Assembly (NCBI GenBank): GCA_964468045.1
Contig: CAYXTO010000017.1
Location: 1-64,000, forward strand
Origin: JAWKXU01 sp964468045
GTDB lineage: Bacteria; Pseudomonadota; Alphaproteobacteria; Sphingomonadales; Sphingomonadaceae
DNA length: 64,000 nucleotides
Direction of reading: 5' to 3'
Each line of letters starts with the position of its first letter. Position 1 is the stretch's first letter. The notes under the pieces were generated by a model. That model was not told where the DNA came from. It saw only the letters and a list, made by a program, of their open reading frames with translations, and did not search any database. The translations under genes and the position numbers were made by a program. This document shows positions 8,956 to 17,638 of the stretch, in pieces.

Positions 8956-9897
8956 ATGGTATGGCATAAGTTGCGAATGCCCCTCGAAGGGGAAGATGTC
9001 GGGGCCTTAATCGTGGATCACAGCGTGGCATTGCGGGAATTCCGGGCCGATCCCTTCGTCAGGGAGATGGCCCGCACGCCGTTCCTTGCCTGGCCGACCT
9101 TCCTGATCGGCACGGGCTATCTTTCGCTGGTCGCGTGGTGCTGGTATCTGGTCCTGACGGACCGGCATGAGCCCCTGTGGGTCATCCTCGCGATCGGCGT
9201 GGCCGGCTTCTACGCCATGACCCCGGTCCATGAGGCGTCGCATGGCCTGATCAGCCGCAACAAGACCTTCAACGACGTGTTCGGAAGCATTGTCAGCGCC
9301 ACCGTGCTGCCCTGCCTCACCAGCGTGTACTATCGCTGGGAGCATAACCAGCATCACCAGTATCTCGGGGACCGGGAGAAGGACCCCGACGCCTATGTCT
9401 TCGAATATCCGTCATGGGCGAAGTTCTTCACCTGGATGTTCGTCGATTACCATCTGGCGCTCGCCTATGTGAAGATATTCCGCACCCGGCCGTTGCGGGA
9501 GCGGGCCTTCACCTACGCGGCGGTGGCGGCGACGGGCGCAATCCTGGTGCTCGCGGCCCTGACCGGCCACCTGCTCGATATCTTCCTCTACTGGTTCATC
9601 CCCTCGCGCATCTCGCTGATGCTGTTCGTGCTGCTGTTCGGCTACATGCCGCATGCCCCCGGCTTCGTCACTCTGCGGGAGGATGGCGCGTTCAAGGCAT
9701 CGCGGGTGTTCCTGGGGTTCGAGCGGTTGCTGACCCCTGTCCTGCTGTTCCAGAACTACCATCTGATCCATCATCTGATCCCGACCGTGCCGTTCTATCG
9801 CTATGGCCGGATCTGGCGGGCGAAGAAGGAGTTCCTGATCGCCAACGGGGCGGCGGTTTCCTATCTGGACGGGCGTGGGCGGCAGGCCGCCGCCTAG
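8956..9897 (+). CDS. Membrane di-iron desaturase/hydroxylase-like protein
   Basis: About 313 residues with several hydrophobic segments and three histidine boxes: HEASH (H92-H96), HNQHH (130-134) and a late HLIHH. This is the pattern of the fatty-acid desaturase/carotene hydroxylase superfamily (PF00487), which uses a non-heme di-iron site in the membrane. An open frame continues upstream into the divergent P450 gene, so a start after 8788 is required. ATG 8956 is the first plausible one and ATG 8977 is an alternative; neither has a strong ribosome site. The stop TAG is the first triplet of a structured repeat. The substrate is unknown. Confidence 0.75.
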   Translation: MVWHKLRMPLEGEDVGALIVDHSVALREFRADPFVREMARTPFLAWPTFLIGTGYLSLVAWCWYLVLTDRHEPLWVILAIGVAGFYAMTPVHEASHGLISRNKTFNDVFGSIVSATVLPCLTSVYYRWEHNQHHQYLGDREKDPDAYVFEYPSWAKFFTWMFVDYHLALAYVKIFRTRPLRERAFTYAAVAATGAILVLAALTGHLLDIFLYWFIPSRISLMLFVLLFGYMPHAPGFVTLREDGAFKASRVFLGFERLLTPVLLFQNYHLIHHLIPTVPFYRYGRIWRAKKEFLIANGAAVSYLDGRGRQAAA

Positions 9898-9950
9898 AGT
9901 GATTTCGAGGCAAGCGGAATCGCTTGCCGATCCGGAAATCACGGAGAATA
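9895..9950 (+). repeat. Stop-docked structured repeat, truncated copy
   Basis: Begins at the desaturase-like gene's TAG with TAGAGTGATTTCGAGG. GTGATTTC pairs perfectly with GAAATCAC at about 9936-9943, enclosing the hairpin GCAAGCG-GAAT-CGCTTGC. The first half matches the copies at 23131-23233 and 46660-46761; the 3' half with the second hairpin is missing. Confidence 0.8.
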
Positions 9951-9972
9951 CACCCGGCCGCTGGAATTGCCG

Positions 9973-10710
9973 TCAGATCAGGCCCTTGGCCCGCAGGGAA
10001 ACATGGCCCTGCCGGCCGATGATGACGTGATCATGCACCACGATCCCCAGCAGCCGCCCGGCTTCGGCGATGCGGTTGGTGATCTGGATGTCGGCCCGGC
10101 TCGGCTCGGGCGAGCCTGACGGATGGTTATGGGCGAGGATCAGCGCCGCGGCGCCGAGATCGAGCGCGCGGCGGATCACCTCGCGCGGATGGATCGCTGC
10201 CTCGTCGAGCGAGCCGTCGCCGATATGCTCGTCATGGATCAGCACGTTCTGCGCGTTGAGATACAGCACCCGGACGCGCTCCACCGTGAGATGCGCCATG
10301 TCGATGTGGAGATAGTCGATCAGCGCCTGCCAGCTTCCCAGCACGGGCTGTTGATTGACTTGCTCCCTGGCGAGGCGCCGGGCCGCCAGGGAAACGATCT
10401 TCAGCCCGGCGACGCTGGTCTCACCGAGCCCGGGATGGCTGGCGAGGGCGGCCGGATCGGCGTTCAGCACCCCGGCCAGCCCCCCGAACCGGCGCATGAG
10501 CGCATGGGCGATGGGCTTCACGTCGCGCCGGGGGATGACCGTCATCAGCAGATATTCGATGATCTCGTGGTCGGCCAGCGCATCCGCGCCACCCTGCAGG
10601 AGCCGGCGGCGCAGGCGCGCGCGATGGCCCGCCGTATCTTTCGGGTCCGCGCTGCTTTCCCCCACGCTGCAACTTCCTCGTTCATCTTGCGTTTCACGCT
10701 TTGAACGCAT
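9973..10710 (-). CDS. radC: RadC/YicR-family JAMM-domain protein
   Basis: 245 residues. An N-terminal helix-hairpin-helix region (HEIIEYLL..HPGLGETSVAGLKIV) is followed by the RadC domain with the JAB/MPN metal motif HNHPSGSPEPSRAD (HxHPSG..D) and an upstream Glu. Despite the name, a repair role is disputed and its biochemical role is unknown. A poorly conserved charged stretch of about 25 residues precedes the conserved part. It is divergent from ydbH, with 37 bases between starts. Confidence 0.92.
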   Translation of the reverse strand: MRSKRETQDERGSCSVGESSADPKDTAGHRARLRRRLLQGGADALADHEIIEYLLMTVIPRRDVKPIAHALMRRFGGLAGVLNADPAALASHPGLGETSVAGLKIVSLAARRLAREQVNQQPVLGSWQALIDYLHIDMAHLTVERVRVLYLNAQNVLIHDEHIGDGSLDEAAIHPREVIRRALDLGAAALILAHNHPSGSPEPSRADIQITNRIAEAGRLLGIVVHDHVIIGRQGHVSLRAKGLI

Positions 10711-10747
10711 TGCCTTTGCGCAAGCTTGCGCGCAAGTGTGAGAAGAG

Positions 10748-13700
10748 ATGGCCGAACCGCAGGATGAAGGTGACGAGATAGCCGAAGGGGGGACGGCTGG
10801 TCCGCGCAGGCGGCTATGGCCCAGGGTGGCGCTCGGCTTCTTCGGAGTGCTGGGGGTTGCCGTGCTCTACGCATGGATCACGCGCGAGGACATCGCCGGC
10901 AACATCATCGCGTCCCAGCTCGAAAGCCTTGGCATTCCGGCGACATACGAGATCGAATCCATCGGCCCGGACAGCCAGGTCCTGAGCAATATCGTGGTGG
11001 GCGATGCAAGGCGCCCCGACGCCACCATCGAACGCGCGGAAGTCTCCATCCGCTATCGCTTCGGCTTCCCCCGAATCGGGCAGGTAAAGCTCACCCGGCC
11101 AAGGGTTTACGGTTCCTATCGGGAAGGGAAACTGAGCTTTGGCACCCTTGATTCGCTGATTTTCGCCGAGGAGGAAGAGCCTTCGCAAGGCTTGCCGGAC
11201 ATCGATCTGGCCCTGATCGATGGACGCGGCCTGCTGGAAACCGATTTCGGCCCGGTCGGGCTCAAGGCCGAAGGCGAGGGGGGTCTGCGCGGCGGATTTT
11301 CCGGCATCCTCGCCGTCAGCGCCCCGCGCCTTTCCGCGCAAGGCTGCGAGCTTTCCCGGGCGACGCTCTACGGCAAGGTTTCGGTCACGGCCGCGCGCCC
11401 TGTCATCTCCGGTCCGCTGCGCCTTGCCTCGCTCGCCTGTCCGCAGCAGCAGATGCTGATGCGCAATGCCGCTGTCGCCCTGGATGTGAAGGGCGATGCC
11501 GATCTCGCCGGGCTGGATGCAAAATTCGACTGGGCCAATGGCGCTGTGGGCTATGGGCAAGCCGGCCTGTCCGGTCTCAACGGGCAGGGCGATGCCAGCT
11601 GGCGCAACGGAACTCTGGCCTTGAGCTACGATGTTGCCGCCCGAGGCGTGGAGAGCTCCCAGATCGCCGCCGCCTTGCTGACGGGGAAGGGCAGCCTGCG
11701 CGGCCGGGCTGGAATGACCCGGCTGGAATGGGAAAGCGATTGGGAAGCGAACGGCGTGCGCCTCGGCTCCGGCCTGGACACGGCCTTGCGCAATCTGGAA
11801 CGAAGCAGCGAGGGCACGCTGCTGGCGCCGATGGCCGAACGTATCCGCCTTGCCCTGGTGCGGGAAGGGCGGGGAAGCCGCCTGGTCGCCCAGACCACGC
11901 TGCGCAAGACGGCGGACAGCTTCAACCTGATCATCCCCCAGGCCAGCTTGCGGGGAGGAAGCGGAGCGACCCTGCTGTCGCTGTCCCGCTTCCTGATGGG
12001 CAGCGATGGCAAGGGCGCGCCACGGCTGGCGGGCAATTTCGTGACCGGCGGGCTGGGCCTTCCCCAGATCACCGGCCGGATCGAACAGCAGGGTGCGGCG
12101 GGCACGCAATTGCGCCTGGCCATGGCCGAATATCGCGCGGGCGGCGGCAGCCTTGCCGTGCCCGAGCTGTATCTCGTTCAGCATGCCGATGGCGCGCTTG
12201 GTTTCGCCGGACAGGCGCTGGCCGGCGGAGCATTGCCCGGCGGATCGGCAAAGGGGCTGGTCGTGCCGGTTTCGGGCAACTGGTCGCCCGGAAATGGACT
12301 CGCGGTCTGGCGCAAATGCACGGAGATCCGGTTCGATCGGCTGGCCCTTGCCGGCCTCGCGCTGGAGCGCCGGGGGCTGACGCTGTGCCCGCCGCGCGAT
12401 GGCCCCATTCTGCTGAGCAATGCTGCCGGAACGAGAATCGCCGCCGGCTCGCCCGGGCTGGATGTCGTGGGCCATCTCGGCGAAAGCCCGATCCGCATCC
12501 GCTCCGGCCCGCTCGGCTTCGCGGTGCCGGGCGTGCTGGCCGCCCGCGATCTCGATGTGGTGCTGGGGCCGGAGGAAACGGCCACCCGCTTCCGCCTCGG
12601 CAATCTGGACGCGAAGATCGGAAAGGATGTCGCCGGCCGTTTCGCGGGGGCGGATTTCCAGCTCTATCAGGTTCCGCTCGATGTCCTGCAGGCTTCGGGA
12701 AACTGGCGCTTCGCCAATGGCCGCCTCAGTCTCGACAATGCCAGCCTGCGGGTCGAGGACAGGGAAGCGCTGGACCGGTTCGAGCCGTTGATCGCCACCG
12801 GCGCCTCGCTCGATCTGTTCGAGAACGTGATTACCGCCAATGCCTTGCTGCAGGAGCCCAAATCCGGGCGGGATGTCACGCGGATCGCTATCCGTCACGA
12901 TCTTGGCTCCGGGGCGGGGCGAGCCGATCTGGCAGTGGATGGCCTGCTGTTCGACAACCGGTTGCAGCCCGACACATTGAGCGGGCTGGCCTTGGGCGTG
13001 GTCGCCAATGCCAGGGGAACCGTCACGGGAGACGGCCGGATCGACTGGGACCAGGCCGGGGTGAGGAGCGCCGGCCGCTTCTCCACGTCCGGGCTGGATT
13101 TCGCCGCCGCTTTCGGTCCGGTCAAGGGCATGGCAGGCACCGTGGTTTTCACCGATCTGCTCAATCTCGTCACTGCGCCTGACCAGCGCCTCAAGATAGC
13201 CAGCATCAATCCGGGGATCGAAGTCCTGAACGGGGAACTGGTCTTCGCCGTGCGTCCGGGCAACATCCTGGCGATAGAGAACGCGACCTGGCCCTTCATG
13301 GGCGGAACGCTGGTGATGCAGCCGGCCAATCTGCCCATGGGAGCCGCCGAAACGCGCCGCTTCGTGCTGCAGATCACCGGGCTCGATGCCGGTCAGTTCG
13401 TGGAGCATATGGAGCTGGCCAATATCAGCGCCACCGGCACGTTCGACGGCACGCTGCCCCTGGTGTTCGACAAGGATGGCGGGCACCTGCAGGGCGGGAT
13501 GCTGGTTTCGCGTCCGCCCGGTGGCAATGTCGCCTATGTCGGGGAGCTGAGCTACAAGGATCTCTCGGCGATGGCGAATTTCGCCTTCGATGCCTTGCGG
13601 TCGCTCAACTACAATCACATGACGATCGCGATGGATGGCCAGCTGACCGGAGATTTCGTTACCCGCGTCCGCTTCGACGGCGTGAAGCAGGGGACGGGAA

Positions 13701-13969
13701 CCAAGCAAAACTTCCTCACCAAGCAGGTCGCCAAGTTGCCGGTACGCTTCAATGTCAACATCCGGGCGCCCTTCTACAAGCTGATCACGACCTTCAAGTC
13801 GATGTACGACCCTGCTTTCGTGCGCGATCCACGGGAGCTTGGGCTGGTCGACCAGAATGGCCAGCCAATCGTACCTGGCGCGACCCGGTCGCTGTCATCC
13901 GTGAAGCGGGAGGAGAAAACAGTGCATGAATCCACTATTCAGCCGTCAGACAGCGAGGATCTGCCATGA
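10748..13969 (+). CDS. ydbH: YdbH-family AsmA-like intermembrane lipid-transport protein
   Basis: 1073 residues. One N-terminal transmembrane anchor (about residues 22-40) is followed by a very long beta-rich periplasmic region, typical of the AsmA/YdbH bridge proteins thought to carry phospholipids from inner to outer membrane. The C-terminal domain (MAIDGQLTGDF-like segment, then FNVNIRAPFYKLI) is the DUF748/YdbH end. The next two genes encode YnbE- and YdbL-like partners, the same three-gene set known from enterobacteria, with start-stop overlaps at each junction. Loss in E. coli has an effect only together with TamB and YhdP; redundancy here is an inference. Confidence 0.88.
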   Translation: MAEPQDEGDEIAEGGTAGPRRRLWPRVALGFFGVLGVAVLYAWITREDIAGNIIASQLESLGIPATYEIESIGPDSQVLSNIVVGDARRPDATIERAEVSIRYRFGFPRIGQVKLTRPRVYGSYREGKLSFGTLDSLIFAEEEEPSQGLPDIDLALIDGRGLLETDFGPVGLKAEGEGGLRGGFSGILAVSAPRLSAQGCELSRATLYGKVSVTAARPVISGPLRLASLACPQQQMLMRNAAVALDVKGDADLAGLDAKFDWANGAVGYGQAGLSGLNGQGDASWRNGTLALSYDVAARGVESSQIAAALLTGKGSLRGRAGMTRLEWESDWEANGVRLGSGLDTALRNLERSSEGTLLAPMAERIRLALVREGRGSRLVAQTTLRKTADSFNLIIPQASLRGGSGATLLSLSRFLMGSDGKGAPRLAGNFVTGGLGLPQITGRIEQQGAAGTQLRLAMAEYRAGGGSLAVPELYLVQHADGALGFAGQALAGGALPGGSAKGLVVPVSGNWSPGNGLAVWRKCTEIRFDRLALAGLALERRGLTLCPPRDGPILLSNAAGTRIAAGSPGLDVVGHLGESPIRIRSGPLGFAVPGVLAARDLDVVLGPEETATRFRLGNLDAKIGKDVAGRFAGADFQLYQVPLDVLQASGNWRFANGRLSLDNASLRVEDREALDRFEPLIATGASLDLFENVITANALLQEPKSGRDVTRIAIRHDLGSGAGRADLAVDGLLFDNRLQPDTLSGLALGVVANARGTVTGDGRIDWDQAGVRSAGRFSTSGLDFAAAFGPVKGMAGTVVFTDLLNLVTAPDQRLKIASINPGIEVLNGELVFAVRPGNILAIENATWPFMGGTLVMQPANLPMGAAETRRFVLQITGLDAGQFVEHMELANISATGTFDGTLPLVFDKDGGHLQGGMLVSRPPGGNVAYVGELSYKDLSAMANFAFDALRSLNYNHMTIAMDGQLTGDFVTRVRFDGVKQGTGTKQNFLTKQVAKLPVRFNVNIRAPFYKLITTFKSMYDPAFVRDPRELGLVDQNGQPIVPGATRSLSSVKREEKTVHESTIQPSDSEDLP

Positions 13970-14235
13970 ACCAGCATGAATTGACCTCGAACATTCCGGC
14001 TGCAACAAGCGTGGCCATGAGGAAAGGTTCCGGAATGCTGGGGGGCACGCGTTTGGCCGACAGGCTGATCGTGATGTTGGTGATGGGCGCAGGGGCGCTG
14101 GGCGGGTGCGTTTCGGTCAATGCGCCCGACAAGCCGATCGTCATCGAGCTCAACATCAACATAAGGCAGGAAGTGATCTATCGCCTGGCGGATGATGCCG
14201 CGGGCACGATACAGGACAATCCGGAGATTTTCTGA
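13966..14235 (+). CDS. ynbE: YnbE-like outer-membrane lipoprotein
   Basis: 89 residues from the ATG that overlaps the ydbH stop (ATGA). A long hydrophilic lead precedes a hydrophobic segment and the lipobox ALGGC; the mature part is short and begins CVSVNAPDKP. The mature sequence includes VIELNINIRQEVIYRL, matching the beta-strand region of YnbE that docks on the end of YdbH at the outer membrane. A start at 14017 would give a more ordinary signal peptide and is possible. Its stop overlaps the ydbL start (TGATG). Confidence 0.82.
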   Translation: MNQHELTSNIPAATSVAMRKGSGMLGGTRLADRLIVMLVMGAGALGGCVSVNAPDKPIVIELNINIRQEVIYRLADDAAGTIQDNPEIF

Positions 14236-14642
14236 TGAAGCGCATGAGCGAAAGAAAGCGGATGGGGAAGCTGGGGCTGGCGGCTGGCGCCGTAGCGCTG
14301 GCCTTGGCGGGCCTTGCCGGCACCGCGCTGGCGCAGCGTGATCCTGCCTATGAGGCGGCTCGCTCCGGAGGCAAGGTGGGCGAGAAGATGGACGGCTATC
14401 TCGGGATCGTCGGGGCATCCACGCCGGATCTCGACAAGATGGTGAAGGACATCAACATCAAGCGCCGTGCGGTATATGCCCAGAAGGCGCAGGCGGCCAA
14501 CGCCACGCTGGAGGAATATGCGCTCACCGCCGGCTGTCTGGCGATTTCGCGCACCGCGCCGGGCGAGAAATACCAGGCTCCGGATGGTAGCTGGCAGACC
14601 CGCGGCAGCGGCCCGCCGCAGCGGGACAGCCGCTGCCCCTGA
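14235..14642 (+). CDS. ydbL: YdbL-like periplasmic protein (DUF1318)
   Basis: 135 residues with a signal peptide (hydrophobic run ending ALAQ) and the DUF1318 core DPAYEAARSGGKVGEKMDGYLG followed by a helical VKDINIKRRAVY segment. It is the third gene of the ydbH-ynbE-ydbL set, where YdbL is proposed to assist or limit YnbE assembly with YdbH. A strong terminator follows 30 bases after the stop, closing the operon. Confidence 0.85.
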   Translation: MKRMSERKRMGKLGLAAGAVALALAGLAGTALAQRDPAYEAARSGGKVGEKMDGYLGIVGASTPDLDKMVKDINIKRRAVYAQKAQAANATLEEYALTAGCLAISRTAPGEKYQAPDGSWQTRGSGPPQRDSRCP

Positions 14643-14670
14643 CGGTCGGGAAAATGCATTGAGACAGGCG

Positions 14671-14709
14671 ATCCTCCCCGGGGCAGAGTGCTGTGGGGAG
14701 GATTTTTAT
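14671..14709 (+). terminator. Rho-independent terminator of the ydbH operon
   Basis: Perfect nine-base stem ATCCTCCCC / GGGGAGGAT around a 15-base loop, followed directly by a T-rich run (TTTTATT). Confidence 0.85.
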
Positions 14710-14830
14710 TACATGGTTGAGCAATCGCGTTCAGTCGCGGTTGACTTGAGTTTACCCCCCGCCTAAGGGGGCGGCGCCCTTGGCGGGCAGCTATTGCCCG
14801 TGCCGCGCGACCTCTTGAATGGAGCATGGC

Positions 14831-15148
14831 ATGAGCAATGAGCCGTCCGATCGGGAACCCATCGGTGAAGATGCGCGAATTGACGCGCTCGACCAGCGGT
14901 TGAAAGCCGCGCGCGAGCGAGAAGAGGAGCGCAGCAAGCCGCAGGTGCAGGGGGCCGATGCGAATTATCGCATGGGCAACCGGGTGCTGGCGGATCTCAT
15001 CGGTGGTATCGGTGGCGGCGCGTTGATCGGTTGGGTAATCGACCGGTTTGCGGGAACGGCGCCCTGGGGTCTGTTGGTGATGATGTTCCTCGGAATCATC
15101 GTTGCCTTCAGGAACATTTTCCGGATGGCGAACCGGCGTCCCGATTGA
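14831..15148 (+). CDS. atpI: AtpZ/AtpI-like F0 assembly protein
   Basis: 105 residues. A charged N-terminal half precedes two transmembrane helices (about residues 48-70 and 77-95), including GGGALIGWVIDRF and LGIIVAFRNIFRM, as in AtpI/AtpZ proteins encoded ahead of F0 genes. ATG 14831 is preferred over ATG 14819 because GGAG lies six bases before it. It is the first gene of the F0 operon. AtpI helps c-ring assembly in other bacteria. Confidence 0.85.
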   Translation: MSNEPSDREPIGEDARIDALDQRLKAAREREEERSKPQVQGADANYRMGNRVLADLIGGIGGGALIGWVIDRFAGTAPWGLLVMMFLGIIVAFRNIFRMANRRPD

Positions 15149-15236
15149 CCCTGTGAAGGGCCAGGAAGGGCGCTTTCGTACATTCTCCGAGTTTGCTGGG
15201 CCGAATTTCAGGGCCGGATTGACAGGGACGGAACGC

Positions 15237-16025
15237 GTGGCAGCCGAGCAAGGCAAAGTCGACCCGATGCACCAGTTCACCATCGAGCCGCTGTTCGGCT
15301 CGAACCACTGGGAAATCGCGGGCTATAATATCGCCTTCACCAACAGTGCGCTATGGATGGCCTTCGCGGCGATCGCGCTCTGGGTCTTCGTGGCGGGCGG
15401 GATGAAGCGCCAGCTCGTGCCGGGCCGTTGGCAGATGGCGGTGGAGAGCTTCACCGGCTTCATCGACGACATGCTGGCCGCCAATGTCGGGAAGGAAGGG
15501 CGCAAATACGTTCCCTATATCTTCTCGATCTTCATGTTCATTCTCTTCGCGAACCTGCTGGGGCTGCTGCCGATCGGCGTCCTGGGCCTCCATGCCTTCA
15601 CCTTCACCAGCCATTTCAGCGTGACCGGGGTTCTCGCGATCCTGTCGTTCTCGATCGTGCTGATCGTCGGCTTCTGGAAGCACAAGCTTCACTTCTTCTC
15701 GCTGTTCGTGCCGCATGGCACGCCGCTGCCGATGATCCCGCTGATCTTCGTGATCGAGCTGGTCAGCTTCCTCGTGCGCCCGTTCAGCCTCGGCCTGCGG
15801 CTTTTCGTCGCGATGATGGCCGGTCACGTGCTGCTGGAAGTGCTCTCGGGCTTCGTGATCAACGGCTTCAATGCCGGGCTCGGCATCGGCCCCGTGGTCA
15901 GCGTGCTGAGCTTCGTGCTGATGGTCGCGATCTGCGCGCTGGAAATCCTGGTGGCGGGCATCCAGGCCTATGTTTTTGCGTTGTTGGCTTCGCTCTACAT
16001 CAACGACGCTGAAAATCTTCACTGA
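15237..16025 (+). CDS. atpB: ATP synthase F0 subunit a
   Basis: 262 residues from a GTG start preceded by GGGACGGA. A longer open frame back to 15102 overlaps atpI and has no family match. Five to six transmembrane helices are visible; the conserved proton-path helix reads RPFSLGLRLFVAMMAGH, with the essential Arg. The C-terminal helix EILVAGIQAYVFALLASLYI is typical. It forms the half channels against the c-ring. ATG 15267 is a possible alternative start. Confidence 0.93.
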   Translation: MAAEQGKVDPMHQFTIEPLFGSNHWEIAGYNIAFTNSALWMAFAAIALWVFVAGGMKRQLVPGRWQMAVESFTGFIDDMLAANVGKEGRKYVPYIFSIFMFILFANLLGLLPIGVLGLHAFTFTSHFSVTGVLAILSFSIVLIVGFWKHKLHFFSLFVPHGTPLPMIPLIFVIELVSFLVRPFSLGLRLFVAMMAGHVLLEVLSGFVINGFNAGLGIGPVVSVLSFVLMVAICALEILVAGIQAYVFALLASLYINDAENLH

Positions 16026-16063
16026 CAATCTGTTATTTTTACACGAGATTCTGAAAAGGAGTT

Positions 16064-16297
16064 ATGGAAATGGAAGCAGAAAGCGCGAAGCTGATCGGTG
16101 CTGGCCTCGCTGCGATTGGCGCCGGCATGGCAGCCATCGGCGTGGGTAACGTCTTCGGTTCGTTCCTTGAAAGCGCTCTGCGCAATCCTGGCGCAGCCGA
16201 TGGCCAGCAGGGTCGCCTGTTCATCGGCTTCGCCGCCGCTGAGCTTCTCGGCCTGCTCTCGTTCGTCGTCGCGATGATCCTGATTTTCGTCGCCTGA
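16064..16297 (+). CDS. atpE: ATP synthase F0 subunit c
   Basis: 77 residues forming two hydrophobic hairpin helices around the polar loop ALRNPGAADGQQG. The ion-carrying residue is Glu in FAAAELLGLLSF, rather than the Asp of E. coli; Glu is usual in this lineage. AAAAGGAG precedes the ATG. The helix-1 glycine repeat (GAGLAAIGAGMAAIGVG) allows tight c-ring packing. Confidence 0.96.
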   Translation: MEMEAESAKLIGAGLAAIGAGMAAIGVGNVFGSFLESALRNPGAADGQQGRLFIGFAAAELLGLLSFVVAMILIFVA

Positions 16298-16314
16298 CAT
16301 TCCAGACTGAAGCC

Positions 16315-16345
16315 GGACCGGCCGGGGAGATCCTCCGGCCGGCCC
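16315..16345 (+). terminator. Hairpin between atpE and atpF'
   Basis: CCGGCCGG at 16318-16325 pairs with CCGGCCGG at 16335-16342, and flanking GG/CC extends the stem. There is no T-run, so it is more likely an mRNA-stabilising or partial attenuation element than a full terminator. Subunit c is needed in many more copies than b/b'. Confidence 0.6.
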
Positions 16346-16379
16346 ACATCCGTTCTCGCCTGACCCTCGGAAGCTGACG

Positions 16380-16874
16380 ATGCCTCAGATAGCCCAACTC
16401 GCGGAAACCTATTCCAGCCAGATATTCTGGGTGCTGATCTTCTTCGGGTTCATCTTCTTCGTCATCGGCAAGGGCATGGTCCCAAAGGTGATGGATACCG
16501 TTGCTCTGCGCGACAAGCAGATCGCGGATGATCTTGCGGCGGCGGACGCCGCCCGGACTCAGGCAGACGCGGAAGAAGAGGCGTGGCGCAAGCGCGAGAA
16601 CGAAAATCGCGCCTCCGCCCAGGCGCTGATCGCACGGGCGAAAGCCGAGGCGGCCGCGCAGACCGAAACGAAGCTTGCCGCTGCGCAGGCTCGCATCGAT
16701 CATAAGCTGACCGAGGCCGAGGCGGGTATTTCCCAGGCCCGCGCCGCTGCGCTGGGCGAGATCGAGACCGTGGCGAGCGAGGCCGCGCAGGATATCGTTC
16801 GCCGCCTGGCCGGGATCGATGTTGCTCCTGCCGCCGCCCAGAGCGCTGTGAAGGAAGCATTGAGCCATGGCTGA
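16380..16874 (+). CDS. atpF': ATP synthase F0 subunit b'
   Basis: 164 residues: one N-terminal transmembrane helix (FWVLIFFGFIFFVIGKGMVPKV) and a long Ala/Glu-rich coiled coil. Alphaproteobacteria carry two diverged b subunits; the first after atpE is conventionally b' (also called atpG). It dimerises with b to make the peripheral stalk. Its end overlaps the next gene by eight bases. Confidence 0.9.
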   Translation: MPQIAQLAETYSSQIFWVLIFFGFIFFVIGKGMVPKVMDTVALRDKQIADDLAAADAARTQADAEEEAWRKRENENRASAQALIARAKAEAAAQTETKLAAAQARIDHKLTEAEAGISQARAAALGEIETVASEAAQDIVRRLAGIDVAPAAAQSAVKEALSHG

Positions 16875-17463
16875 TCCCGTTGCTGTCGAACATGCCGGAC
16901 ATAGCGAAATGGGCGAAACGGGCGAATTGATCGCCACCGTCGAACACGATGCCGCTCACGGCGCGGGGGGTCACGCCGCTCCTGTCGCGTTCGGTATCGT
17001 CGGGCCCGCTGCCTGGGTTTCCCTGGCCATGCTGGCGTTCATCGGCATTCTGGTGTGGAAGAAGGTGCCTGGCCTGATCGTGGGGGGTCTCGACACCAAG
17101 ATCGCCGAGATCAGGAAGCAGCTCGAGGAAGCCAAGGCCCTGCGCGCCGAAGCCGAAGCGCTGCGCAAGGAATATGCCGACAAGATCGCCAATGCCGAGA
17201 AGGACGCGGCGGCGATGCTCGACCATGCCAAGGTTGAGGCGGAGCAGATCGTCGCCAAGGCCGAGGCGGACAGCGAGGCCATGATCGCCCGTCGCCAGAA
17301 GATGGCGGAAGACAAGATCGCCGCCGCCGAACGCGGCGCGGTCGACGAATTGCGCGCCAAGGCCGCGAGTGCCGCTGCCGCCGCGGCGCGGGGCCTCATT
17401 TCGGAAAAGCATGACGCGGCTGCGGACCGCAAGCTTGTCGACGAGGCTATTTCCGCGATCTGA
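16867..17463 (+). CDS. atpF: ATP synthase F0 subunit b
   Basis: 198 residues. A His/Gly-rich leader of about 45 residues precedes a single transmembrane helix (AAWVSLAMLAFIGILVW), then the coiled-coil stalk with KKVPGLIVGGLDTKIAEIRK at its base. The start overlaps the b' gene by eight bases, indicating translational coupling. It is the last gene of the F0 operon and is followed by a terminator; F1 genes are not in this window. Confidence 0.92.
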   Translation: MADPVAVEHAGHSEMGETGELIATVEHDAAHGAGGHAAPVAFGIVGPAAWVSLAMLAFIGILVWKKVPGLIVGGLDTKIAEIRKQLEEAKALRAEAEALRKEYADKIANAEKDAAAMLDHAKVEAEQIVAKAEADSEAMIARRQKMAEDKIAAAERGAVDELRAKAASAAAAAARGLISEKHDAAADRKLVDEAISAI

Positions 17464-17494
17464 CGCGATCCCGCTCGCTGAATTGGCGCGCTAC

Positions 17495-17525
17495 AAGGCC
17501 CTCCGCGTTGCGGGGGGCTTTTTCG
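17495..17525 (+). terminator. Terminator of the F0 operon
   Basis: AAGGCCCTCCGC pairs with GCGGGGGGCTTT across a three-base loop, followed by TTTTTCGTT. Confidence 0.8.
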
Positions 17526-17638
17526 TTGTTGGGGGACGCGTGTTCGGGGGATGGAGGGAGGCGCACCCCAAGGTTCGCTAACGAACCATTCGGATCTTAG
17601 GTTTTGCCATTAGCAGCACTTCAAGGCGGACATCCCCC

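Noticed and set aside
10814..13708. 964-codon minus-strand frame opposite ydbH
   Set aside because: No domain features; it is exactly antisense to a coherent YdbH protein in operon with ynbE and ydbL.
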